Of a stretch of 64,000 nucleotides of DNA, positions 9,761 through 22,103 are shown in pieces; the stretch's first letter is position 1, and the number at the start of each line of letters is the position of its first letter. The DNA is from Saururus chinensis (Eukaryota > Streptophyta > Magnoliopsida > Piperales > Saururaceae): positions 30,567,057 to 30,631,056 of the forward strand of contig CP141148.1 of NCBI GenBank assembly GCA_035235625.1, written 5' to 3'. Under the pieces are notes generated by a model. The model was not told where the DNA came from and did no database searches. It saw only the letters and a program-made list of their open reading frames with translations. The translations under genes and the position numbers were made by a program.

Positions 9761-12700
9761 CTCATCCCTCTACATAGAGGAGGCAATGCAGCCAACACCT
9801 TATCCGAGTATGGCTGCCAAATGACTTGTAGAACATTTAAGCATAACTGGTTTTTAATAACACCTAGCATGTTTGGGCTATTGACACCGCGCGACAATGT
9901 AGCAATCTCCCCTTAGGCAATAAGTTCCCTCCACTCATCTCATTGAGCAATATAAGTTGCATGATGTGTAGCCTAATTGACAGTGTGGTGTCCCTGTCGA
10001 GTAAGTCAATAGATGAACTCTATAGTACTAGGAGGAATATCCTCCTCTAACCCAAACTATATCATCACACTGCCACACCCAAGGTTTTTCCATACATTTC
10101 CTTTAAATTTTCACTAAAATTTTGTTTCAAAATGAAGTCCAAATTTCTAAATAGACAACTAGAGTAGTTTGGGCAAATCCTGACTAGAAGTTGCCCCTAG
10201 GTAAGCAAGTGCATACGGACAAACTAGCATAAATTCTCAAGTTTAGAAAGCAATAATACCTTAACTCATTATAATATTCTACTCTTCTTACTCAGGGAGG
10301 AAACACGCCCAAAGGAATGTCAAACCCTACCCATAGGACAGAAGGACCCTCCCAAAGGATAGAAAACCTACAATTAATCTCTAATATGGCTAATCCAAAA
10401 AACTATGATATACAATATGTTAATTATGGTTAAACATAGATAATCATGATTCAACAAATCATTTTTATGATGTATGCAACATAATACATATGTGAGCAAT
10501 GCTAGGCACATGTAAATATAAATAATCATACCCTAAACAGTCCTATTATGCATGAGACATGGTTTATACATGGCAAATGAGGTCATGTAAGCAAAGTCGA
10601 CATAAATATATAAGGTCATGTTTACAATTAATCTAAAACAAGTGGAACATGGTTCATATGTAATTAATGTAGCATGTACAAGCATTTATACTTCATTACA
10701 ATCATAACCTACTAAAGCCATGAAATAAACATGAAGAAATGATCAAAATCCTTCTTAAAGATAAGTATGACATCATATTAAGCTTAAACATACATAGTCG
10801 TATCCATAAATAAGTTAAAACATGGAGAACATAGTTCATACCTAATTAAATTAGCATGTGTAACCATTCATAGTTTATCATGGTGATAATTTACTTGAAA
10901 CATAAATTATGCATGAAGAAATCATAAAAAATTACTTAAAATTAAGCATACATACTTATACATCATAGCTAATTGATCGGTAACAAAGAAATCCGGTTTC
11001 AGCCTTTGGTCAATCAACCGGCCTAGTGGGCCATTTGATCGGCCAGACAAGGTGATCTAATGGTCGACCCAGAAATTACAGAGAACAATCATTTTTCTTC
11101 ATTGAAACTAAATCGGTATCATTTAAAAAATCTATAAAAATTCCTAAAACTTCATGAAACTTGATGTAATCATTAACCAAAACCAAAACATAATAGATCT
11201 AACATTTATCATGCATAAATATGTTAAAACAATATCAAATCATTCATTCTATAAGAATCAAAATCACCCATCCATAAGCTTCAAGAACATAAACTACCTA
11301 CATTCATGGTGTTAAATGTAAAAAAACATCTTCAAATAAAAACCCTTTACCTCTAATCGGATTATAGACCCCTTGAATTACCTCCAAGCTCAAGAATCCC
11401 TACCCAACAAATTTGGGTTTTATTAGACCTAAGCAAAATCTAACTCTTTCCACCAAAAATAGACTCAAAACAACTAATAGGTAGTAGATAACCTCTTATG
11501 TTAAAAATGAGAATTGCAAGATTTAGGTTTTTAAATAAGATAAAAGAATGTGCTTGATAGGAAAGAAACCTCTAATCCCAATTGAAGATGAGAAACATGG
11601 GATTATTAGGGCAAAATTGAAAGAAATAATGAAGGATTAAGGAGACTTTACCTTGGGATTAAGATTTTCTCTTTGACAATGGGGGTAGAGCACTCCAAGC
11701 TTCCCAATTTCAGCCCTTTCCCAAATTGGAGAGGAGTTTAGGTTACTATTTATGGCTAGATTTATTTAGTGGGCAAGAAATGGACCCAACAAGGCTTAAG
11801 TGAACCCATATGTATGTGCAATGGACCCCAAAAAAGAAAGTAACCAAACTTGAACCAATATAAAAAGTCAAGAGAGGGTTGACGGCCCAAGAGGTTAGCA
11901 CGCCACCCGAAATGAACTTAGGTCCCATAGTGGGACCCACTTCCTCAATTAAAAAATTAAATAGTAAAAAAGACACCAATTAGTGTGGCTCTTGGTGGAT
12001 GAAGCTAGGCACTAATGTTTTTCCACTAAATTTTGAAATAAAACCCAAGACATTCATTCTTAAACCAACCCATCACACCAAAAAAATTAAAATTGACAAT
12101 CATAAAAAAATCATAAAACTAACTGATCTTACACATGCCATGTAGTTAAAGTTTACAGAGGCTCATAGACCCAAATGGTTGAGATTTTGACTTCAATTAT
12201 CATCAAAAACTCTGGGCCAATCATCTTTTAATGATCTAGTCCATTTGAACTTATCTCCTGAGACAGGGAAATGGTTCTACATAACTCCTATTCTTAAATA
12301 GCCAAAAGCCCTTGGTCATGTTTCATGCCAAACTATTTCTATCTATGTGACTAACTACTAACTTAAGGAGCCCTCCAAACACACTAATCCTTTATCCTTA
12401 AGTGCTTTTATACAACAATTTGGGGGCACAATCTATCAAAAAGATTTTTACATACAAGGGCACATATACCCAATATCATCAATCACAATATCACATATAA
12501 CTGCATTTCATATATTTAATATCATATTATTATGTCAGATAATAATAGCCTAACACATAAAACATTCCTTGCTAAAAAATTTGCCCCAAAACCAACATAT
12601 TGTCAATAGACTCATCAACATGTTGGTCAAGTCACTGATAACCATACCCATCGACGTGTCAAACCCTCAGCGACAATGGGATGACAAGGAAATTTTTTCC

Positions 12701-14255
12701 TCATCGACGCCTCACTAACACATCAACCTCACTACCAATGACCAGCCAGTTGCACACCAACGTGTCGATGCTCATTGGTGATAGTACTATTATCTCCTCC
12801 ATTACATCAATGACATCATCATTGTATATGTGGACATGTCGATGGTAGGGAATAAGTAGCATAAACTATCACAACTTTAAAAAAAACCACTCAGAAGCAT
12901 TGTATAACACATATAAACACTCATATTATCCCTTAACAAATACTAAAAGTGATTATGTCGAGTTAAATACCCAATTAACATAAAGTTCATGATTCATCAT
13001 CATTATCACAACAAGAACATCACATAGATTCATATTTTTACTAACTCTCATATCCAATGATTTTATAATTCAAATCATACGTGCATTTTCCAAATTAAAT
13101 CACACTAACATGATTAGCAATCTGACCCCGCATTAGCTAATAAAAGTCTAAGTCTCCAAGAATCGGCCGATTCTTCTTCATTGGCACGCCCCTAGTCACC
13201 ATTTTTTTCTAAAGTTGAGAATTTATTAGATTTGGGTCTAGGTTTGTCAAAAGTATTTATATGAAAATTAAATAACCAAATTTTGGTGCATAACCGCCTC
13301 ATGAAAATGCTTGAAACCGCTCTCAAGTGTAGTTCTAAACCCATCGATAAGACTATTTTAGAGTCATCGATGCTTCGAAGGTTGTTGTTATGGTTTTCTA
13401 TACTTCATCAGTGAGTTTACCAACGCGTCAAACTTTACCGACAATAAATTCACGTTTTCATAGGTAGGTCCACTAAAGTATCGGTATCTTTTGACGAAAC
13501 TTTATACTTTTAAATAAAATTAAAACAAAGTTTACATATATCATCGCTACTACTTTCTTGAGTTTATCACTTAATAATATTAAGTTTATTAGAGGGGTTT
13601 ATCTATTAAAAAAACATGAAACCCTCTAACACAAGAATCATGAAAAAACTACGAGTATAATTCATTAATAAAATGCATATGAATTCTTCTTTGAAATAGT
13701 ACATGCTTGGAACAATTTGTAGGTAGAGGTGCTAGGATGGAGGGTTGAGGAGATTAGGGATGATAATGGTGTGGACATGAGAAAGGCAAAAGGGGGTTAG
13801 GTGGTGGAGGATTGATGTGCAATTATGGGGTGGATGGGATGAAGAAGAAAGGGCTGGGTGAAAACAATGTGTGGAGGGAAGATTAAAATGTAGAAAAGGG
13901 TCAGATAATAGGAGGACTAGAGGCAAAGTGCAGCAGGGAGGATGGGTTACAAACTGCAGTGGGTGGTTGAGATGAAGATAAAATGAGACAAAGAAGGGTG
14001 AGAAAGATGGGAAGATGAAGGCAAGAGCTTCCCGATAAGAAGAGAGGCTGGAACTAGTAGAAGACAAGATTCAGCGGAGATGCAGCAGCCATTTTGACGT
14101 CACGAGCCATAAGACAAGAACTAGAAGAGCCCGATGCTCATGTATTTTCAATTCGCATGAGAAGGGTTTGTAATTAATTGAGCCCGATGCCCATGTTAAC
14201 TGATCCCGATGCACAAGTTCAGTGTAATATGTGTTGTGAGAATGCATTTGGGATG
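9760..14255. other. AT-rich stretch without recognised genes; possible decayed LTR from about 10068
   Basis: No reading frame here resembles a known protein. At 10068 the text TGCCACACCCAAGG looks like the inverted end of a gypsy-type LTR (CTTGGGTGTGGCA on the minus strand). The following roughly 3 kb has the AT-rich, gene-poor look of a long Tekay/Del-type LTR. No partner LTR or target duplication was identified. At 12600-12850 there is a cluster of short motifs like CATCGACGTGTC in both orientations. The region 13730-14070 is purine-rich on the plus strand and is not convincingly coding. Confidence 0.3.
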
Positions 14256-14259
14256 CAAA

Positions 14260-15082
14260 GGGTTTAAAAACGCAACAAATTGACTAACGGGCTATTTTGA
14301 AATGCACGTGTAAATCATTAAATGAATGACGCCATATTTAAAAAGAATGTGGCTATTCAAACCCTACTTTTTTTCTTTGTGTCCCCCATTTCTTTTTTAC
14401 CCCAACTTCTTTTATTACAATATCTCATTTATCCCCCATGCTTAAAAAAAAATTACCCCATTTCTCCCCCTTCCCTTTCTTCTTCTTCTCCGGCGAAGCT
14501 TTGGTCGTTGGCGCTGGCGCCATCGGTGTTAGATCCACACCGGACTGGCCGTGCGCTGCCAATCCGGCGTGCAGCTAGATCCAACGGACTGGCCACAGCT
14601 AGATCTGGCCGCACCGCCCACGACCAGTGTAGTGCGACCAAATCCACCCATGGCCAATGCTGGCCAGCGGGCTGCGCGGCCAAATCTAGTCGCGCTGCGC
14701 GGCCAGTGGGTGGCACAGCCAAATCAGGCTGTGCTGCACGGCCTGTGCTTGCTAGCGGGTGGCACAGCCAAATCTGGCTGCAGCCTATGCAGGCCGGATT
14801 TGGGGCACCGGAGCGGTCGCCGGAGTCCATGTCACCAGAGCCGGAAGAAAAAAGAGAGGGGTTTAGTGGAGTGGGGGAAGTATGAGCAAAATGAAGGGAG
14901 AAATAGGGGAGAATGAAGTAAAAAAAAATTATTGTTTTTACTTTGTTTTGGGGGACACTGGGAAAAAAATGGTGTCTAAATAGCTACATTCATTTAAAAA
15001 TGGACGGCCCAAATATTAAATGACCAACAACGCATTATGAAATATAAAATGACACCCTGTTAGGAGTTTTTTCGATATTACC
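14260..15082. mobile_element. MULE-like non-autonomous element with long inverted ends and GC-rich core
   Basis: The ends are imperfect inverted repeats of about 110-130 bp. The left arm near 14283-14390 contains CTAACGGGCTATTTTGAAATG, GAATGTGGCTATT and GTGTCCCCCA. The right arm, read from 15065 back to about 14945, contains CTAACAGGGTGTCATTTT, GAATGTAGCTATT and GTGTCCCCCA. The outer right end (GGTAATATCGAAAAAACTCC) resembles plant Mutator-like termini. The core, about 14490-14850, is strikingly GC-rich compared with its surroundings and repeats a block related to GGCACAGCCAAATC. Pack-MULEs carry captured GC-rich gene pieces, and that is the likeliest reading. No transposase is present and no clear 9-bp target duplication was seen. 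Confidence 0.6.
14490..14850. repeat. GC-rich imperfect tandem repeats inside the MULE-like element
   Basis: Units built around CTGCGCGGCCA(G/A), GTGGCACAGCCAAATC and GGCTG recur at about 14605, 14660, 14705 and 14755. On either strand they translate into repeated alanine/proline-rich runs (for example GRAARLDLAAQP on the minus strand), which explains the long open frames. I regard these frames as by-products of repeat structure and high GC rather than a verified gene. Confidence 0.55.
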
Positions 15083-15789
15083 TGGCCCGATATACAAATA
15101 TTCTATATTTTATGAATTTAAACATTTAATCCCATATAACCTGGTTTAGGATAAATATACCCTTAGGTCAAACCTAAACCTACACCCAAGCTCTTATCTC
15201 ATTATTGGTAAAAATTACTGACAGTGGCACAAATTTGTATGAGCAAAATCAAACACTCAACATACAGAAAATAAATCACCCGCTTAAAGATGATCGATAG
15301 AAAGTAAAAAATTTATCCATCCCAATCTTGTGTTCCAAAGAACAAATCAAAACAGAGCCACCTCCCGGTTTCAATTCAAAAACTAGTTGAAAAGGGGGAA
15401 TCAAAGGAAGCCACTTTAGTACTTGCTAAATTGCAACAAACTGTATGTTCAAGCAATTTGAAAAACTGGGTTGCGTTTAGAATGGATTGAAAGACTCTAG
15501 AGACTTGCGCCAAATGGGGATTGAATACTGCAAAAAAGAAATGATTGTTAGGAGTACAGCGAATCCGAATAAAATTGGGTAAAGTACATCAACTTTGCAT
15601 GACTCGTGAGACTTTAAAAAATGCGAGAATGAGAGGATGGCTCCCATTAAATGGACCAAAAATCTTACACTTCGCACGGCACGTGTCCAACACTTAATCC
15701 ATATCGCATATACGATTACTCGATATGTCAATAAAATGTATTTTTTATAATATGATATGTATTCTTTGAGCCAACAACCCATAATATGA

Positions 15790-16260
15790 TATTATTTATA
15801 TTGCATATACGATAACATAATATTCACCATAGCGTATTATTGACAACACGATATGCCACCATAGTGTATTATCGATAACACGATATGCCACCATAATGTA
15901 TTATTGATAACACGATATACCAACAATGCGTGCTATTGATAATACAATATGTTACGATATCCTCTATATCGCATATATGATAATGCAATATTTGCCAAAG
16001 CGTGTTATCGATAACACGATATTTGCTATAGCGTATTATCAATAATATGAGATTCACAATAGCGTGTTATCGACAACACGATATGTTGGCATAACATGTT
16101 ATCAATAACACGATATGCCAACAAGATGTGTTATTTATTTTTTTCTATATCATATATACAATAATACTATATTCGCCATAGCGTATTATCGATAACACGA
16201 TATGTAACCATAATGTGTTATTGATAACACGATATTCGCCAGTATTTGTTATTTATATAA
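15790..16260. repeat. Small satellite: 33-35 bp units with a longer period of about 175-180 bp
   Basis: Repeated units follow the pattern CATAGCGTATTATCGATAACACGATATGCCAC with small changes. Each contains the near-palindrome TGTTATCGATAACA. A second motif (TATATCGCATATATGATAAT and close variants) recurs near 15795, 15967 and 16147, marking a longer unit of roughly 175-180 bp made of several short ones. The array covers fewer than 500 bp. Another related motif sits at about 15700. It is not a CRISPR array because units are contiguous and degenerate, with no unique spacers. Confidence 0.75.
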
Positions 16261-18537
16261 TTTTTCATTAAGTTAGGAATAAAAACCTCTGAGATCGTAT
16301 ACATGCTTACATAAAATGTTTTACATAGTAAAATTTGCATATAAAAAATCATACTAGAGTCCCTCTTTGTACAATAGGGTAGGAGGCTATCATAGCTATT
16401 CTACAATGTTTTTCCTTAACATTTACATCATTCTTCATTCTTATATAGTCATGTTCTCCCTAGATAGTCCTTCAAGATTTATTTTTTTAGTTGCAGTATC
16501 ATCTTGATCTCAATGATAAATAGTTTATGTAGTTAGAAGTTTTTAGACAAAAATTAGAGAAGAACGATCGCCAATGAAGTTAAGGAGGCCGACAATCGCC
16601 GAATAGAAATCGGAATTTGTTGTTAATGAAAACCGTTGGGCCAAAATTACAAATCATCTCTGAGCTCCGATCTCCTCTTTATTTATGCTTCGTCACAACT
16701 AATTTACACGATTTTTAACCCAAACCTTGTTAAAAGGACATTTTAGTCTTTTTTTTTAAATATCGTATAAACTCAAGTTCTATGAAATATTTTAAAAAAA
16801 ATTAAAAAATATAAAATATTTGTATCTTAGGCCAAGTAATATAGAAAAAACTCCCCCCTTAGTATAAGTTTCATTGTTGTACAAGAGTTTCACACCGAGA
16901 GTGGAAACTCTTGTACTTCACACTGATAAATTCAATCTTCAACTGGAGTTTTCGGTCAAGTCAAAGCATAATATTTTATCAACTCAAAATGTGAACTATA
17001 AGCTTTACCCAGTGGGTAGAATATGCAATTAATCAATTGATTTTCATTTAGGGGGCATTTGTGGTTTCATCCAAGCATTTTGAATTAATTTAATCTTAAC
17101 TCTAGACAAAGAAAAAGCGCAAAAGTGGCGTACAAGCTTATACTGCTACAACTGCTTATGCTTGGAAATGCTCACCGATGTGTTCCACAATGCAGGTGCC
17201 TTAATCACCATGCTTAAACATGGCCCTATTACACGCATTTGGCGAGCATCCTTGTGGTATGAGCATAAAATTTTGTTGTCACTTGCAGTTCGTTAATTCA
17301 TCAAAAATTCATTAATCTTTAAATACTTGAAATAGACATGGAATGTAAGTCAATAATTGTAATGGGGAATAGGCTTTTTTATCAATACACACCTAAGGAA
17401 AGCAACTTAATACTCGCTCCTTCCCATATTAATACCTCTATTTGAAAAAAAGTATTGTCACATATTAATACCACCACTTGGCTTAATTTAAGTAGTTGGG
17501 TACTTAAAAAATATTTCAGAAGTTACTTTCCATTATCTAGTTGTGGGTCTCACAATTTAATAAAAATTGCTATTTTTCCAAATCAAACAATTATTATAAA
17601 ATTGAGAGAATACTAAGGAAAAGTGTTTAAGAAGAATACAAGAACAGTGGTATAAGGATTTGGAAATATGGCGTACAACCAAAAGTTACATAGGAGACGC
17701 AGACTCAGAGAAAATGAGATAATTATGAAATTTCTTCAATTTTTACTAGTGTTGACTGATAGAACATGAAGCAAAGTGTAAAATTCGATGTTGAAATTAA
17801 GCCCCATTCAGCGCTCAATATTTCTATGCGAAATGACGAATTGGCTATTGAAAAGAACCACATACTTGGGCCCATTTCAGCATTCACAAAGAACATCAAA
17901 ATAAAGGCTGTCTCATAAGACTATAACATCGAAGTAATGACTGTCTCGTAGTTCTCCTTCACAGTGCATAGGATGTACTATCATTGCACATTCTATGCAT
18001 ACAAATGGATCCAATATCACTTTTGTCAATACTGTCAATATGAGAACATAATATGAGATTCCCAAATATAATTTCATTGATATTCTGTTAATGCAACATA
18101 ATTCAGCATTTCAACCAATTCAAAACATAATGCCCAAGCGAGAGCATATCACTCAACTAATAGCAATGAAATCAACAACTTGGTTGTAACTGCTTTCTCA
18201 AAGGAAAAAGGACATCCAAACTGAAACAAACGAAATCCTTCATCTCACTTGGAATACTTATTAGCCAATGTAATGTATCCATCGCAGGGTGCTACCTAGA
18301 ATTTAAAAATCAATGTAGAGCGTATACTTCAAACAAAGTCTAAAAAAGTAACTAACAATCTGCATACAACAGTATAAAAAAAAAAACAAACAAACGTGTG
18401 CAATACCTTCTGTAACAACTCTAATGTAGAAAATCAGAAATCATGCCCAGAGTTTTCCATTTCTAAAAAATTAGCTAATGAATTTTTCTACATTCAATTA
18501 GGTTTGGAAATGAGCAGTATTGCTTCTGATGCAAAAT
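16261..18537. other. AT-rich intergenic stretch, no gene recognised
   Basis: No coding region of note. At 17404 the text TACTCGCTCCTTCCCATATT resembles a Stowaway-type MITE end, but a clear partner end was not found. A moderately GC-rich patch at 16560-16700 has no recognised meaning. Confidence 0.4.
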
Positions 18538-18679
18538 TTTTAAGTGGTTGATAACTAATATAAACCCCCTAATATATACAACAATTATTACAATTTGAAT
18601 TTCTCCTGTTTTAAGTGGTTGATAACTAATATAAACCCCCTAATATATACAACAATTATTACAATTTGAATTTCTCCTG
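18538..18679. repeat. Exact 71-bp tandem duplication
   Basis: Two adjoining 71-bp copies (18538-18608 and 18609-18679), each beginning TTTTAAGTGGTTGATAACTA and ending AATTTCTCCTG, appear identical. Lack of divergence points to a recent slip or a repair-template duplication, or to an assembly artefact. No gene is affected. Confidence 0.9.
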
Positions 18680-20308
18680 TTCACGTCGCTGTAAGCTCAT
18701 GTGCAACCATCATCTCATGAAGTCAATCCACATAATTAAAAAGGCATATAATGCAGATGATGATGTTGAACTTTCATCTCGTTGTCCCTAGAGGGTTGTG
18801 TCAGGAAGGACATCCAAAGTGGAAACTTGCCACAATGTTTCTTTACATGAATTTTGTACTGTCATTTAATTTTGATAAGATTTGAATTGTATAGAATCCA
18901 TGCCACCAACTCCAGATAGCTGGGATAAGGCATATGATGATGACAGCACTGTAATCTCAAAAGTTCAATGATTTCCTGATTTTCTCAAGTAAAATTAACA
19001 AGTTCCATTAGTCCATTAGCATCCCATAAAACTGATGAATTAATGAAATGAAACTCTCACAGAGAGGCCAAGTTTAATTCATGTGAGCTTATGCTTATTA
19101 CCACTTCTTCCAACTTCAGAACTTGAAGTGAGGTGCAAATCACTGGATTTCAACAGAGTCCTACGATTTGCTTGTTTCAGTGCTTCCAACATTCTTCAGT
19201 TCTTAGATTTGCAGTATCAAAAAACATTATTCAGAATTATTTCATTTTTTTCCCGTAGAATAGAACAAGGAATTTATGCCTATTGATGTAGGGATCCCAA
19301 TAGTTCTCCTCACAATCTATATACACACAATCAAAGATGGAGGGGGAGCTTCCATAGCACATATTTAGGCCAGTTGCAAGTTCAATTTACAACAAGTTAT
19401 GGCCAAGCAAAATCAATCAAGCAGTGGAAAAAAATATGCACCCTAGAAAATTATCAAGAACGGCAACATGTGGTGAAATAAAAGTCATCTGAGTTTTCAT
19501 CCCGCAGAAAAAATTATCACCACATTCTCTTTTTTTTTCCCATGATTCTAACTGAAAGAAGGGCATTTTGGAAACTGATACAAAAAATGGAAAAAACAAC
19601 TAAGAAATTGCAACCATAAAGCCTTCGTTTTAAGATGTCATTCTCAACATAAGCTTGTTGCTTAAACTGCAGGATCCCATGGTCAATAAATTTCAAATAA
19701 TTAGTTCGATAAAGAATTGGATCAAGTTCAAAATTTATCCAAAACCACAATTAACAAAATGCAATCAATTACAGAATGCATGCTACGTTGGGCATTTCGG
19801 CCCCTACTCAAAGAACCAGAATTTGAGTTGATGCAGTTTCAAAGGAATTACAAAAAATCATGCTGTGCATTAATCACAATGTGGCACTCTTTCTATATAA
19901 CACGAACAGTATCAGGAGTGTAGAACATAGCATTGACATTCTTCTAAAAATAAAACTGGTAGCGTAGTGAAGGATGATTCATTCTTCTTCTCCACCCCTT
20001 TGGGTATAATCCAAAAATATGATGCCTCAGTAACAATTTGTATTCCGAAACTTCACTTTACATCCAGACAAGAAATTATAAAAGCATAAAAAGTTTCTCT
20101 TTTTCAATCAACTGAACATATACTAGAAAACCCACTTCCCAACTTCTTGAATCAGGCCCGATCATCACCCTTCTACACCCACCAGAAGCAAAAATTTCCA
20201 GTCATCCATTACTACCATCCAAATATTTTCAACCCCACCAAATCTTCAGCTATAAATAAGAGAGAAAAACGAAGAAAAAATGCAAGAAAGAAAAAGGGAC
20301 CTGAAGTT
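18680..20308. other. Intergenic region, with probable 3' UTR of the STMP1-like gene at its right side
   Basis: No recognised coding region. The part adjoining 20308 lies directly downstream of the minus-strand micropeptide gene. It probably holds its 3' UTR and perhaps a UTR intron, because CAG/GT occurs just after the stop codon. The end of that transcript cannot be fixed from sequence alone. Confidence 0.35.
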
Positions 20309-20479
20309 TTAATCGTCACCCTTCTTCTTAGGCTTCCGGTACGTCTGCTCGAGGTTCTTGAGCATCGAAACACCGGTGTCAGCCAGCTTCTTGATGTTGG
20401 GCACGTTGTAGTTCTGGGCCGCGTAAATCCCACAGGCCGTACCCACCAAGAACGAGAAACTGCTCCTGATTATTCCCAT
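20309..20479 (-). CDS. STMP1-like short transmembrane mitochondrial protein, 56 aa
   Basis: A tiny single-exon coding region that resembles the eukaryotic STMP1 family (short transmembrane mitochondrial protein 1), whose animal members are about 47 residues and sit in the inner mitochondrial membrane. Here residues 6-21 (SSFSFLVGTACGIYAA) form one hydrophobic segment with small residues. Residues 21-33 (AQNYNVPNIKKLA) match the family hallmark AQNYxxPN. The C-terminus ends in the basic tail RKPKKKGDD. The chosen start is the ATG at 20479, giving MGIIRSSF. Longer upstream reading would need a non-ATG start and adds residues not expected of the family. Upstream DNA is GC-richer than its surroundings, as near an active promoter. 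The family call is from recognisable motif and size; the exact role in plants is an inference. Confidence 0.75.
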   Translation of the reverse strand: MGIIRSSFSFLVGTACGIYAAQNYNVPNIKKLADTGVSMLKNLEQTYRKPKKKGDD

Positions 20480-21482
20480 TCCAAATCCCTCCAAGACCCG
20501 ATTTTGATTGATCAATCAATCTAAAAGTCTTCATTGTTGTGTTGTGGCCCTTCGGGGGGGAAGGTGTGTGAGCCCTGCGTGCCGTCTTGGCCAAGAAAGA
20601 GAGTAGAAATCACTACTTTGAACCGGCCAAAAGGAAGCCGGTCCGAGCATTATTGGGTGTTTTTTAATGTTTCACTCTCATAATGTGCCTAACGTAAGAT
20701 CTTTGGGATTATATTACACTTCCAACGATTAATTAATTTATAATAGGCTAAGATGGGGTGTTTGGCACATTGGCGTATGAGCCTACACCACCATATAAAG
20801 TATTTTTAATGCTCTATTTAATGAATACATGAGGGCCTTTTGTTGATGAGATCAACGATATAGACATTATTAGTGCTAAAGTATATTATAGATTTTATCT
20901 GCTTTATCCATCTTAAATATTAAGGGCTCTTATGTATTCTACATGATAGGCTTGTTATCAGAGTTAAATATAAAAAACTCTTCTTAAAATGTGGTGTTAA
21001 ATAACAACAGGATGCACAGGTGATATTTTTGACAGGTTTGTATTAGGTTCATATTTTTACAAATAATATATTTATATATACCCAATAGTTTTTTAGTACT
21101 TTTTTTATTTATAAATTTATAAAAGAATTTATAAAATTATTTTGACACTAATGAAATTATTAGGGTACATATAAATATATTCTTTGGCATGAGTGCCTGC
21201 ACCAAGCTGTCCGCATTTTACAATTTTTTACTTAGTTTTAACAGTTAGCCAGGGCTGATGGGCGACCTACACTAAATCAGGTGTATCATGCATTAATTAG
21301 TGTTATGCACCACAAAGTCTGAATTTTTACAGCTTTTTACTAGTTTTTTTGTTCGGTCATGGTAGATTGGCGATCGCCTCAGCTAATCTCAGACCACGTG
21401 TATGTATGTTCATGCACACCAAATAATTTCTCTTACTTTGAGGATTTAAGGTGCACAATCTAACATCTCATTAACTCCTAAA
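20480..21482. other. 5' flank of the STMP1-like gene and AT-rich intergenic DNA
   Basis: The first 150 bp upstream of the ATG probably hold the 5' UTR and promoter (GC-rich, with GGCCCTTCGGGG-type text), but no sure TATA box is seen. Further right, 20800-20990 contains a degraded relative of the foldback MITE family (GATGAGATCAACGATATAGAC and GATAGGCTTGTTATCAGAG). No gene was recognised. Confidence 0.35.
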
Positions 21483-21712
21483 AGGGAAGTATTTTCCATA
21501 TTCTCTCTTCAATGTGAGCCGAGCATAAAAAATGCCTAAAAAGCATCCGATTTCAAGATCGACGACGCACATGTTAGTGCACATTAGTATAAGTATTACA
21601 CACGCTAACATGCGCTAGCGTGTGCACTGTCGATCTTAAAATCAGACAGTTCCTAGGCATTTCTTACGTTCAGCTCACCGTCAGAGTAGAGCATAGAAAA
21701 TGTTTTCCCTAA
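21483..21712. mobile_element. Foldback MITE, copy 1 (230 bp)
   Basis: An almost complete hairpin. The left arm (GGGAAGTATTTTCCATATTC, then GTGAGCCGAGCATAA, AAGATCGACGACGCACATG) is mirrored by the right arm (GTGCACTGTCGATCTT, CGTTCAGCTCACCGTC, GCATAGAAAATGTTTTCCC). The flanks TAAAA on both sides are a possible 5-bp target duplication. It has no coding capacity. The same arms recur at 21883, 30575, 32219 and around 58500-59300, so this is a family. Confidence 0.8.
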
Positions 21713-21882
21713 AAAGAGGGGTAAAATATGGTCCACACCATTGCAGTAAAGTGTGGCCCTCACCATTGCGCATCATTAGAAGATTGTGAAAGAACTTGCT
21801 TCTCATTTGTATGTTTAGGTTTTAAGGTTGCTATAGATCCGACGTTAGTTATGCTGGTTAAATCTTTACTAGTTAGGGGAGG

Positions 21883-22103
21883 GGAGCATTTTTAATATTT
21901 TGCTCTAACAATAAATTTAATAGTGTAAGGAACGCTATGAGCCCTTCAGTTTGATGGTATATATAAGCACATGTTAGTATCAATATCACTTGCACTAGCA
22001 TGTATGTCATCGATCTCATGGATTAAAGTCTCTTATGAGTTCTTTATGCTAGGCTCATTGTCAAAGCAGAATAGCAAAAACTCTTCCTTAGGGGAGTAGT
22101 CCC
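21883..22103. mobile_element. Foldback MITE, copy 2
   Basis: The left end GGGGAGCATTTTTAATATTTTG and right end AGCAAAAACTCTTCCTTAGGGGAG form an inverted pair. Inside are the family motifs CACATGTTAGTATCAATATC, ATCGATCTCATGGATTAA and ATGCTAGGCTCATTGTCAAAG. It is more diverged than copy 1. Confidence 0.65.

Noticed and set aside
14322-14916. 187-, 125- and 121-codon open frames
   Set aside because: Open frames overlap on both strands inside a GC-rich tandem-repeat core of a transposon, with no recognised domain. Kept only as possible captured sequence.
15790-16260. Regularly spaced repeats resembling a CRISPR array
   Set aside because: Units are contiguous, degenerate and palindromic without unique spacers, and the DNA is from a plant nucleus.
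17404-17620. Stowaway-type MITE
   Set aside because: Only one end (TACTCGCTCCTTCCCATATT) is convincing; no inverted partner was found.
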